A DNA stretch of 64,000 nt from Methylophilus sp. DW102 (lineage in GTDB: Bacteria > Pseudomonadota > Gammaproteobacteria > Burkholderiales > Methylophilaceae): assembly GCF_037076555.1 (NCBI RefSeq), contig NZ_AP029023.1, forward strand, positions 62,001-126,000, in the 5' to 3' direction. This document shows, in pieces, positions 57,939-64,000 of this stretch. The position numbers and the translations under genes were made by a program. The notes under the pieces were generated by a model that did not search any database, was not told where the DNA came from, and was given only the letters and a program-made list of their open reading frames with translations. Positions within the stretch are counted from its first letter, which is position 1. Each line of letters begins with the position of its first letter.

Positions 57939-59042
57939 TTATTGTACTGATGATTTTAATTGCGTACTTTCAATAGGTAGCAATATATGGAAGATGGTTT
58001 TACCCGGCTGTGAATCACAATCGATCATGCCATGGTGTTGGGTGATAAAGGTTTGCGCCAGCGCAAGGCCCAAGCCAGTGCCGCCTTCGCGACCAGATAC
58101 CAGCGGGTAGAAAATGCGTTCTTTGATGCCGGCAGGGATGCCTGGGCCGTTATCAATAATCTCTAAATGAATCCCGACACGGTAACGTTTTCTGGCTAGC
58201 GTAATTTGGCGCTCAGCACGCGTGCGGAAAGTAATACTCGCGCCTTCGGTCTGATGCTGTTGCATCGCTTGTGCCGCATTACGCGCAATATTGAGCACGG
58301 CTTGTATCAGTTTCTCGCGATCGCCAATGAGCTCCGGTAAGCTGGTATCGTAGTCGCGGATCACGCGGATATGGTTAGGCGATTCTGCCAGTAACAGACT
58401 GCGTACGCGTTCCAGCACTTCATGAATATTGGTGGGCTCATATTTTGGCACGCGGTGAGGTGCCAGCAGTCTGTCCATGAGGCTATGTAGTCTGTCAGCC
58501 TCTTTGATAATCACCTGGGTATATTCTTTTAGGCTGGGTTGCGGCAACTCAAACTCAAGCAATTGTGCCGCACCACGCAAGCCGCCTAGCGGGTTGCGAA
58601 TTTCATGCGCCAGATTCCTGAGTAATTCAGAGTTGGCTTGCTGCTGTATCAACATGCGCTCTTCACGCGCAATACGCAATTGCTGATCCATTTGCACAAA
58701 CTCCAGAATCAGCATGTCTTCCGGCGTTTGGTTGAACGCGGCTGAAATAGGGGTGGCTGTGCAGGTCACGGCCGTTGTATGGCCGCGTTGGGTAGTCAGT
58801 GCAAACTCATGCTCACGATATGGGCTCTGTGTTTCTATGGCGTTGGTCACGGCCATTTGCAAAATTTCGCAATTCACAAACACGTCATGGATATGCGCCC
58901 CTTGAATCTGGTTGGCACTAAATGCAAACAGAATCTCGGCGCTGGAGTTGGCGTAAGTAACTTCTAGTTGGTTATTAAGCAAAATGACTGCCGTGGCAAT
59001 ATGCTCTAAACCACTAAAGCCGTTGGGAGATTTCTGTACCAT
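57939..59042 (-). CDS. ntrB: Nitrogen regulation sensor kinase NtrB
   Basis: A 367-residue cytosolic histidine kinase. A PAS domain (about 10-115) is followed by the phosphoacceptor L-A-H-E-I-R-N-P-L-G-G-L-R-G-A-A and the ATPase boxes N-I-A-R-N-A-A-Q-A (N), D-N-G-P-G-I-P (G1) and G-G-T-G-L-G-L-A (G2). With PII input it controls phosphorylation of NtrC. It is transcribed with ntrC, separately from glnA. Confidence 0.96.
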   Translation of the reverse strand: MVQKSPNGFSGLEHIATAVILLNNQLEVTYANSSAEILFAFSANQIQGAHIHDVFVNCEILQMAVTNAIETQSPYREHEFALTTQRGHTTAVTCTATPISAAFNQTPEDMLILEFVQMDQQLRIAREERMLIQQQANSELLRNLAHEIRNPLGGLRGAAQLLEFELPQPSLKEYTQVIIKEADRLHSLMDRLLAPHRVPKYEPTNIHEVLERVRSLLLAESPNHIRVIRDYDTSLPELIGDREKLIQAVLNIARNAAQAMQQHQTEGASITFRTRAERQITLARKRYRVGIHLEIIDNGPGIPAGIKERIFYPLVSGREGGTGLGLALAQTFITQHHGMIDCDSQPGKTIFHILLPIESTQLKSSVQ

Positions 59043-59151
59043 GTCCTGAGCTTGTTAAAAAGAGTGAATCACGCCCTGTTTTAAAGCAAAACCCAAGCCA
59101 ATTCTTGTGCACAACGCAAAAATGATTGAGAAAACTCCCAAAATGGTGCAT

Positions 59152-59643
59152 TTAAAGATTGAGCTCTTTATTTAACAGCTCGATATTACGCTCATGCGCC
59201 TGAATTTCGGCCTCAATGACGCGCAGCTTTTCCTCATATTTGGCGACGTTTCTAAACGTTTTGCCATTCGCGCCTCTGTAGACTTCTGGCGTGTTCTGGG
59301 CTTCTTCATATAACAGGCGAGCATTCTCAAGTGCTTGTTTTTCTTGAGAAAGCTCGTTCATTAATAGCTCTCGCCGCTTTTGGTCGCGTTGATTTTGTGT
59401 CTGATTATCGACTTTGGGAAAATCGGCCGGAGAGGGTGTTTTGACATTGGCTTTTTTCTCTCTGGCAGGGGGTGGAGGCTCTGCGGTTCTGGGCCCACTA
59501 ATAATGAGCTCTGCCTTGTTTTTGCCTTCGGGTTTGATATTGGTATAGGTGGTGACGCCGTTACTGTCGGTATATTTGTAAATATCTGCCCAGCTTTGGT
59601 TGCACATGAGCGCGAAGGTGCAAATGTAAAAAAATCTTTTCAT
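59152..59643 (-). CDS. DUF4124 periplasmic protein
   Basis: A 163-residue secreted protein. A signal peptide (1-19, cleavage after S-W-A) precedes the DUF4124 block D-I-Y-K-Y-T-D-S-N-G-V-T-T-Y-T-N. A Pro-rich segment (about 54-62) and a Lys/Glu-rich coiled coil (about 80-160) follow. Proteins of this type are widespread in betaproteobacteria and gammaproteobacteria and have no known biochemical role. It lies between ntrB and glnA on the same strand. Confidence 0.85.
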   Translation of the reverse strand: MKRFFYICTFALMCNQSWADIYKYTDSNGVTTYTNIKPEGKNKAELIISGPRTAEPPPPAREKKANVKTPSPADFPKVDNQTQNQRDQKRRELLMNELSQEKQALENARLLYEEAQNTPEVYRGANGKTFRNVAKYEEKLRVIEAEIQAHERNIELLNKELNL

Positions 59644-59722
59644 GGCAATAGTTTAGAGTAGATCGTTGAGGGTATCAACGTCTGCTCGCCTAAAAACGTT
59701 GACGGAACAGCGCGTACATAAA

Positions 59723-59752
59723 AAAACAGGGCAGCCTGGGCTGCCCTGTTTT
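59723..59752 (-). terminator. Intrinsic terminator of glnA
   Basis: AAAACAGGGCAGCC and GGCTGCCCTGTTTT form a 14-bp stem with a 2-nt centre. On the minus strand it begins 17 bp after the glnA stop, with a T-rich tail. Confidence 0.88.
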
Positions 59753-59769
59753 AGTGCGTGCTCTTGTGA

Positions 59770-61179
59770 CTAGCAAGAGTAGTACAGACCAAATTCCACT
59801 GGGTGTGGTGTTTGGCGCAGTTTAGTGACTTCTTCCATTTTCAATGCAATGTATGCATCAATCCAGTCGTCTGAGAAAACGCCGCCGCGTGTTAAGAACT
59901 CGCGGTCTTTATCCAGATACTCCAATGCTTGTTCCAGAGATGAACATACCGTTGGGATCAATGCATCTTCTTCTGGTGGCAGATGGTACAAGTCTTTAGT
60001 CGCTGGTTCACCTGGGTGAATCTTGTTCTGAACGCCATCCAGACCAGCCATCAACAGGGCTGAGAAAGCCAAGTATGGGTTAGCAATCGGGTCTGGGAAG
60101 CGCGCTTCAACACGGCGTGCTTTGTCTGAATGCACAAATGGAATACGAATCGCAGCAGAACGGTTTTTAGCGGAGTAAGCCAATTTCACTGGTGCTTCGT
60201 AGTGCGGTACCAAGCGCTTGTAGGAGTTAGTACCTGGGTTGGTAATCGCATTCAGTGCGCGCGCATGCTTGATGATGCCGCCGATGTAGTACAGAGCGAA
60301 ATCGCTCAGGCCAGCATAACCATTGCCTGCAAACAGGTTTTTACCATCTTTCCAAACGGATTGGTGAACGTGCATACCAGAGCCGTTATCGCCAAACATT
60401 GGTTTTGGCATAAATGTGGCTGTTTTACCATAAGCATGGGCTGTGTTAGTCACTACGTATTTCAGGATTTGTGTCCAGTCAGCACGTTGTACCAAGGTCG
60501 CAAACTTAGTACCGATTTCACATTGACCGGCTGTTGCCACTTCGTGGTGGTGCACTTCAACAGGCACGCCCAGTTCTTCTAAGGTCATGACCATGGCAGA
60601 GCGGATGTCATGCAATGAATCGACAGGAGGCACTGGGAAGTAGCCGCCTTTAACGCCTGGACGGTGGCCAGTGTTGCCGCCCTCGAATTTTTCACCTGAG
60701 GACCAAGCGGCCTCTTCGGAGTTGATTTTCACAAAGCTACCACCCATGGTGGCATCCCATTGTACGCTGTCAAAAATGAAGAACTCTGGCTCTGGACCAA
60801 AATAAGCAGTGTCACCCAGGCCGCTGGATTTCAGGTAGGCTTCAGCGCGTTTTGCCAGGGAGCGTGGGTCACGGTCATAGCCTTTACCATCAGTAGGGTC
60901 TACTACGTCGCAGGTCAGAACCAAGGTTGGTTCGTCAAAAAATGGATCGATGAATGCGGTGCTTGCATCAGGCATCAATTGCATGTCAGAGGCTTGAATG
61001 CCTTTCCAGCCAGCAATGGAAGAACCATCAAAGGCGTGACCTTCGGTAAATTTATCTTCGTCGAAGGCAGACACTGGCACGGTCACGTGCTGCTCTTTAC
61101 CTCTGGTGTCGGTAAAACGGAAATCAACAAATTTGATGTCGTTTTCCGCAACCAGTTTCATTACGTTTGCAACGGACAT
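59770..61179 (-). CDS. glnA: Glutamine synthetase, type I
   Basis: A 469-residue enzyme, the same length as the E. coli protein, that makes glutamine from glutamate and ammonia. D-G-S-S-I-A-G-W-K, the catalytic N-G-S-G-M-H-V-H block, [12 protein letters not shown], and the adenylylation Tyr in [10 protein letters not shown] are conserved, so covalent control by GlnE is likely. I chose the ATG at 61179 because GAGGAG lies before it. A TTG at 61200 is rejected. Upstream are a sigma54 promoter, two NtrC sites and a hairpin terminator in the leader. Confidence 0.98.
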   Translation of the reverse strand: MSVANVMKLVAENDIKFVDFRFTDTRGKEQHVTVPVSAFDEDKFTEGHAFDGSSIAGWKGIQASDMQLMPDASTAFIDPFFDEPTLVLTCDVVDPTDGKGYDRDPRSLAKRAEAYLKSSGLGDTAYFGPEPEFFIFDSVQWDATMGGSFVKINSEEAAWSSGEKFEGGNTGHRPGVKGGYFPVPPVDSLHDIRSAMVMTLEELGVPVEVHHHEVATAGQCEIGTKFATLVQRADWTQILKYVVTNTAHAYGKTATFMPKPMFGDNGSGMHVHQSVWKDGKNLFAGNGYAGLSDFALYYIGGIIKHARALNAITNPGTNSYKRLVPHYEAPVKLAYSAKNRSAAIRIPFVHSDKARRVEARFPDPIANPYLAFSALLMAGLDGVQNKIHPGEPATKDLYHLPPEEDALIPTVCSSLEQALEYLDKDREFLTRGGVFSDDWIDAYIALKMEEVTKLRQTPHPVEFGLYYSC

Positions 61180-61228
61180 TACATTCTCCTCAGTGATCAA
61201 GATCTAAAATGATTCAACTTGCGCACGC

Positions 61229-61255
61229 AAAAAAGGGACATGTTGCGGATGTCCC
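61229..61255 (-). terminator. Intrinsic terminator inside the glnA leader
   Basis: On the minus strand GGGACAT-CCGCAAC-ATGTCCC is followed directly by TTTTTT, 50 bp before the glnA start and about 85 bp after the predicted sigma54 transcription start. There is no T-tract on the other strand, so it is oriented with glnA. It could act as an attenuator or release a short leader RNA. Confidence 0.7.
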
Positions 61256-61351
61256 GGAACGTGAGCAAATATAAAAACACAAACTAGCAAAACAAATAGA
61301 TATGTGGAATTTTTAGTTTACGAATTCCATTGAATCTTAGGATGTAATAGT

Positions 61352-61367
61352 AGCAGGAAGCATGCCA
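61352..61367 (-). promoter_or_regulatory. Sigma54 (-24/-12) promoter of glnA
   Basis: The minus strand reads TGGCATGCTTCCTGCT, matching TGGCAC-N5-TTGC with the GG and GC at the required 10-bp gap. Only two consensus bases differ. Transcription would start at about 61341, leaving a leader of about 160 nt. Confidence 0.8.
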
Positions 61368-61428
61368 CCCAAAAACAGGCATTTTGCATGGATATGAGAT
61401 ATCTGACATAAAAAAGCAAAATCAATGC

Positions 61429-61443
61429 GCACCAAAAAGGTGC
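61429..61443. promoter_or_regulatory. NtrC binding site 1 of glnA
   Basis: GCACC-AAAAA-GGTGC is a perfect GCAC-N7-GTGC dyad, the NtrC consensus. It is centred about 95 bp upstream of the predicted sigma54 start. Confidence 0.85.
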
Positions 61444-61458
61444 TCAGCAACAAATTGA

Positions 61459-61473
61459 GCACAAAAATGGTGC
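61459..61473. promoter_or_regulatory. NtrC binding site 2 of glnA
   Basis: GCAC-AAAAATG-GTGC, flanked by GA and TC so that the arms extend to GAGCAC/GTGCTC. It is 30 bp from site 1 (about three helical turns) and centred about 125 bp upstream of the predicted start. This is close to the arrangement of the two strong NtrC sites at E. coli glnA. Confidence 0.85.
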
Positions 61474-61545
61474 TCCATGCGCTTGCGTAACTTTCACAGG
61501 TATACTCGCGGTTTGACTAGCTTATTAAAAGAACGAAGGTGTCCT

Positions 61546-61995
61546 TTGGAAAGTGTTGAGAAAATCTTGCAACAAGCCGCTCAGCGTGCTCAGCAAAATG
61601 GTTTGCCGTATGCCGGCGCGATGACGCCCCAGGAGGCGTATGCGCTGATTAGCCAAGATCAAAATGCGGTGTTGGTGGATGTGCGCTCACGTGCCGAGTT
61701 GGAGTTGGTTGGGCGCGTGCCGATGGCGGCCCATCTGGAATGGGCGTTTTATCCAGGCATGATTGCCAATCCTGAGTTTGCCGATCAGCTACAGGCGCTG
61801 GTTGATCCTGCGCGCACCGTCGTATTTATGTGCCGCACGGGTGGCCGCAGCCATAATGCTGCCTTGCTGGCGCAAAAACTCGGATATCCCAACGCCTATA
61901 ACATGCTCGAAGGCTTTGAAGGCGAAGCGAATGAGGCCAAGCAAAGAACCCTGATCAATGGCTGGAAACATGCAGGCTTGCCCTGGTCCAACTAG
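61546..61995 (+). CDS. Rhodanese-like domain protein
   Basis: A 149-residue single rhodanese domain. The active Cys lies in V-V-F-M-C-R-T-G-G-R-S-H, a six-residue loop of the sulfurtransferase type, and V-D-V-R-S-R-A-E-L is the conserved first block. I prefer the TTG at 61546, which has GAAGG upstream. The ATG at 61477 would place a TATACT -10 element (61501-61506) inside the gene. It is divergent from glnA and shares the region with the NtrC sites. The sulfur acceptor is unknown. Confidence 0.85.
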   Translation: MESVEKILQQAAQRAQQNGLPYAGAMTPQEAYALISQDQNAVLVDVRSRAELELVGRVPMAAHLEWAFYPGMIANPEFADQLQALVDPARTVVFMCRTGGRSHNAALLAQKLGYPNAYNMLEGFEGEANEAKQRTLINGWKHAGLPWSN

Positions 61996-62006
61996 GTGAT
62001 CTTGCT

Positions 62007-62825
62007 ATGTCGGTTGAAAAATACGCAGTCATTGGCCACCCGATAGCACATAGCAAATCGCCGTTGATTCACCAGGCATTTGCGCTGCAATTTGGCAAGA
62101 CGATTGTTTACGAAAAGGTGTTGGCACCTCTGGATGGCTTTGCGTCCACGGTGCAGCAATTGCAGCAGCAAGGGTATGTGGGTGCAAATGTCACGGTGCC
62201 ATTCAAATTTGAAGCCTATGACTTAAGCCAGACTTTATCTGAACGCGCGCAGGCGGCTGGGGCAGTGAACACCCTCAGTTTTGGCCAAACGCAAATTCAG
62301 GGCGACAATACTGATGGCTGTGGGCTGGTCAATGACATTCTCAAACATCACCAGACGGCCCTGGCCGCAAAAAAAATCTTGTTGCTGGGCGCAGGCGGCG
62401 CTGCGCAAGGTGTGATGCTGCCGTTGATTGCACAAGGCCCGGCGCAATTGACCATTGCTAACCGCACACAGGACAAGGCGCAAGCCATGCTGGATAAGTT
62501 TGCGGACGCGGGGGGGCAATGTGGCGTCTCGCTGGCTGTGACCACGTTTGCAGCACTTACCGAGACCTATGATGTGGTCATTAATGCCACTTCTGCAGGA
62601 TTGACTGAAACGCCATTACAGTTTTCATCGCATGTCTTTGGCACGCATACCCTGGCTTACGACATGATGTACGGCCGGGAGACGCCGTTTATGCAGCAGG
62701 CGCGCACCGCAGGCGCACAGGTGGCAGATGGTTTGGGTATGCTCATCGAGCAGGCGGCGGAAGCGTTTTTTATCTGGCATGGATTGCGTCCTGACACGGC
62801 CCCAGTGATTCAGACATTCCGCTAA
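62007..62825 (+). CDS. aroE: Shikimate dehydrogenase (NADP+)
   Basis: A 272-residue shikimate-pathway enzyme. V-I-G-H-P-I-A-H-S-K-S-P-L-I-H binds shikimate, the catalytic Lys lies in N-V-T-V-P-F-K, and the catalytic Asp in N-T-D-G-C-G-L. The NADP loop is G-A-G-G-A-A-Q-G-V. It is 11 bp after the rhodanese gene and 14 bp before mtgA, an aroE-mtgA pairing seen in many proteobacteria. Confidence 0.96.
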   Translation: MSVEKYAVIGHPIAHSKSPLIHQAFALQFGKTIVYEKVLAPLDGFASTVQQLQQQGYVGANVTVPFKFEAYDLSQTLSERAQAAGAVNTLSFGQTQIQGDNTDGCGLVNDILKHHQTALAAKKILLLGAGGAAQGVMLPLIAQGPAQLTIANRTQDKAQAMLDKFADAGGQCGVSLAVTTFAALTETYDVVINATSAGLTETPLQFSSHVFGTHTLAYDMMYGRETPFMQQARTAGAQVADGLGMLIEQAAEAFFIWHGLRPDTAPVIQTFR

Positions 62826-62839
62826 TCTTCATTTCTGTC

Positions 62840-63526
62840 ATGAAACAAAGCATCAAGCTGTTTTTCGTCCTGTTTTTGCTCTGGGTACTGTTGTATCAGG
62901 TCTGGATACTCGGCCATATTTTGTGGTGGGTAGATCACAATCCGGACGCCACTGCCTTCATGCAGGCGCGGCTGGAAGTGATGCAAGAAAGCCATCCCGA
63001 AGCCACCATACAGCAGCAGTGGGTGCCTTACGCCAAGATCAGCAACCATTTAAAACGCGCAGTGATTGCAGCGGAAGACAGCAAGTTTGTTGACCATGAA
63101 GGCTTTGACTGGGCCGGGATCGAAACCGCCTTTGAGAAAAACCTAAAGAAGGGCAAAATCGTCGCTGGCGGCTCCACCATCAGTCAGCAACTGGCCAAGA
63201 ATTTGTTTTTATCCGGGCATCGCACGCCCTGGCGTAAAGCACAAGAAGCGGTGATTACCTTTATGCTGGAAAAGCTCATGACCAAGCGCCGGATTCTGGA
63301 AATCTACCTGAACGTGATTGAGTGGGGCGAGGGCGTGTTCGGTGCCCAAGCGGCGGCCAAGCATTACTTTCACGCTTCGGCCGCCAGTCTGGCACCCGCC
63401 CAAGCGGCGCACTTGGCGGCCATGATTCCTAACCCGCGTTTTTATGATCTGCACCGCAGTACCCGCTATTTAAATCGCCACACCGCTACCATTCAGGCGC
63501 GCATGCGATTGGTCAAAATACCCTGA
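62840..63526 (+). CDS. mtgA: Monofunctional peptidoglycan transglycosylase
   Basis: A 228-residue GT51 enzyme with one N-terminal membrane helix (about 5-27). E-D-S-K-F-V-D-H-E-G-F-D holds the catalytic Glu, and G-G-S-T-I-S-Q-Q-L-A-K-N-L-F-L-S and K-R-R-I-L-E-I-Y-L-N-V-I-E-W-G are the other signature blocks. It polymerises lipid II without a transpeptidase domain. Confidence 0.95.
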   Translation: MKQSIKLFFVLFLLWVLLYQVWILGHILWWVDHNPDATAFMQARLEVMQESHPEATIQQQWVPYAKISNHLKRAVIAAEDSKFVDHEGFDWAGIETAFEKNLKKGKIVAGGSTISQQLAKNLFLSGHRTPWRKAQEAVITFMLEKLMTKRRILEIYLNVIEWGEGVFGAQAAAKHYFHASAASLAPAQAAHLAAMIPNPRFYDLHRSTRYLNRHTATIQARMRLVKIP

Positions 63527-63696
63527 TTTTACGGGCTTGATTTAGGCATGAACGTGAAACACGCCTGCATACAATGTTTGCTATCAATGGATTTGATACA
63601 TCATTTCCATCGGCGGTGTATGCAGATGCATCGTCAGGCAGGTTGCATGTTGACCTTAGCCTTTGACAGCGAGATGTTTTACAAGGGTGTGAGGTA

Positions 63697-63724
63697 ACGG
63701 CCAGGTAACTGGCCGTATTTTTTT
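63697..63724 (+). terminator. Intrinsic terminator in the mtgA downstream gap
   Basis: ACGGCCAG-GTAA-CTGGCCGT followed by ATTTTTTTT. It lies 171 bp after the mtgA stop. The gap 63527-63770 otherwise holds only a 49-codon ORF without a good ribosome-binding site, so the terminator may end a long mtgA 3' region or a small RNA. Confidence 0.8.
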
Positions 63725-63770
63725 GAACGTATCCACGCTTGCCACACCAAACTTCAGTAGGTGGCCGGTA

Positions 63771-64000
63771 TTAACTGGACCCGATATCAAACATGGCGTC
63801 CAGATCCTGTTTGCGGTACGAGCGCAGTGACAGCATGGTTTCGGTTCTCACAATGCCGCTGATGGCAGCCAGTTGATGGGTCACCAGTGCCGAGAGTGCC
63901 TCGGGTCCGGTGACTTGTATGACGGCCACCAGGTCATATTGACCACTCACTGAATAGACTTCTGTCACTTGCGCTAATGATGCCAGGGTTTCCGCCACCG
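63771..64000 (-). CDS. Lrp/AsnC-type ligand-binding domain protein, 5' end missing
   Basis: About 76 C-terminal residues are visible, and the frame runs off the right edge. A-E-T-L-A-S-L-A-Q-V-T-E-V-Y-S-V-S-G-Q-Y-D-L-V-A-V-I-Q-V and the C-terminal T-M-L-S-L-R-S-Y-R-K-Q-D-L-D-A-M-F-D-I-G are the RAM domain of Lrp/AsnC proteins. The end pattern is typical of short stand-alone RAM proteins that lack a DNA-binding part, but the missing N-terminus prevents a decision. Confidence 0.85.
   Translation of the reverse strand, partial: VAETLASLAQVTEVYSVSGQYDLVAVIQVTGPEALSALVTHQLAAISGIVRTETMLSLRSYRKQDLDAMFDIGSS

Noticed and set aside
59664..59703. CGTTGA-GGGTA-TCAACG repeat and a third CGTTGA near the DUF4124/glnA gap
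   Set aside because: Short arms, no T-tract and no promoter context. Likely chance.
63548..63697. 49-codon ORF downstream of mtgA, rich in His, Cys and Met
   Set aside because: No convincing ribosome-binding site and no recognisable pattern. Kept only as part of the small-RNA/terminator observation, not called as a gene.

Overview
The window looks like chromosomal DNA of a betaproteobacterium, most probably a methylotroph of the Methylophilaceae (Methylophilus/Methylovorus-like). This is inferred from gene order and protein character: an mreBCD-mrdA-rodA-rlpA-dacA-ybeD-lipB-lipA run, a betaproteobacterial gshA/gshB pair, an OxyR with Cys199/Cys208, glnA with a sigma54/NtrC promoter near ntrBC, a long porin, and a cupredoxin of the type annotated as methylamine utilization protein. 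Base composition is moderate (a little above half G+C by eye). I see no rRNA, tRNA, CRISPR array, insertion sequence or prophage, so this is mostly a stable housekeeping backbone with small accessory patches.

Layout. 1-2.9 kb: end of a cupredoxin gene and a membrane EAL protein with a degenerate GGDEF motif. 2.9-6.3 kb: a 23-codon micro-ORF, ohrR, a periplasmic catalase-like peroxidase, msrB and a bestrophin-like channel. 6.3-19.9 kb, minus strand: dadA, gshB, gshA, lipA, lipB, ybeD, dacA, rlpA, rodA, mrdA, mreD, mreC, mreB. 20.0-23.3 kb: gatC-gatA-gatB. 23.4-24.1 kb: a 35-aa secreted His/Cys peptide and a small membrane protein whose near-consensus promoter carries a TetR-type operator. 24.2-26.3 kb: TPP riboswitch and thiC. 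26.4-30.2 kb: a CorA-like protein, a stress-type membrane protein, two paralogous secreted peptides with repeated K-R motifs, and yaeQ. 30.3-36.8 kb: a TetR-regulated tripartite RND efflux operon. 36.9-45.4 kb: ferredoxin-type reductase, fxsA, cutA, dsbD, a TlpA-like thioredoxin, aroQ, accB, accC, prmA and a zinc-ribbon membrane protein. 45.4-48.8 kb: oxyR, a second 23-codon micro-ORF, katG. 49-53.6 kb: uppP, an AsmA-family protein, mutY. 53.6-56.5 kb: a GGDEF-like protein, a porin, and an AT-rich 2OG-Fe(II) oxygenase-like gene. 56.5-61.5 kb: ntrC, ntrB, a DUF4124 protein, glnA and its control region. 61.5-64 kb: rhodanese, aroE, mtgA, and a partial Lrp/AsnC-type protein.

Functional themes are cell-wall elongation (mreBCD, mrdA, rodA, rlpA, dacA, mtgA, uppP), thiol and oxidative-stress defence (gshAB, msrB, ohrR, the catalase-like protein, oxyR, katG, dsbD, tlpA-like), lipoate and biotin-dependent metabolism (lipAB, accBC), nitrogen control (glnA, ntrBC) and efflux. 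The least explained content is a group of very small genes: the K-R-motif secreted peptides, the mature-14-residue His/Cys peptide, two 23-residue micropeptides that each sit beside a peroxide-stress regulator, and a 35-codon ORF between accB and accC whose start copies the beginning of accC.
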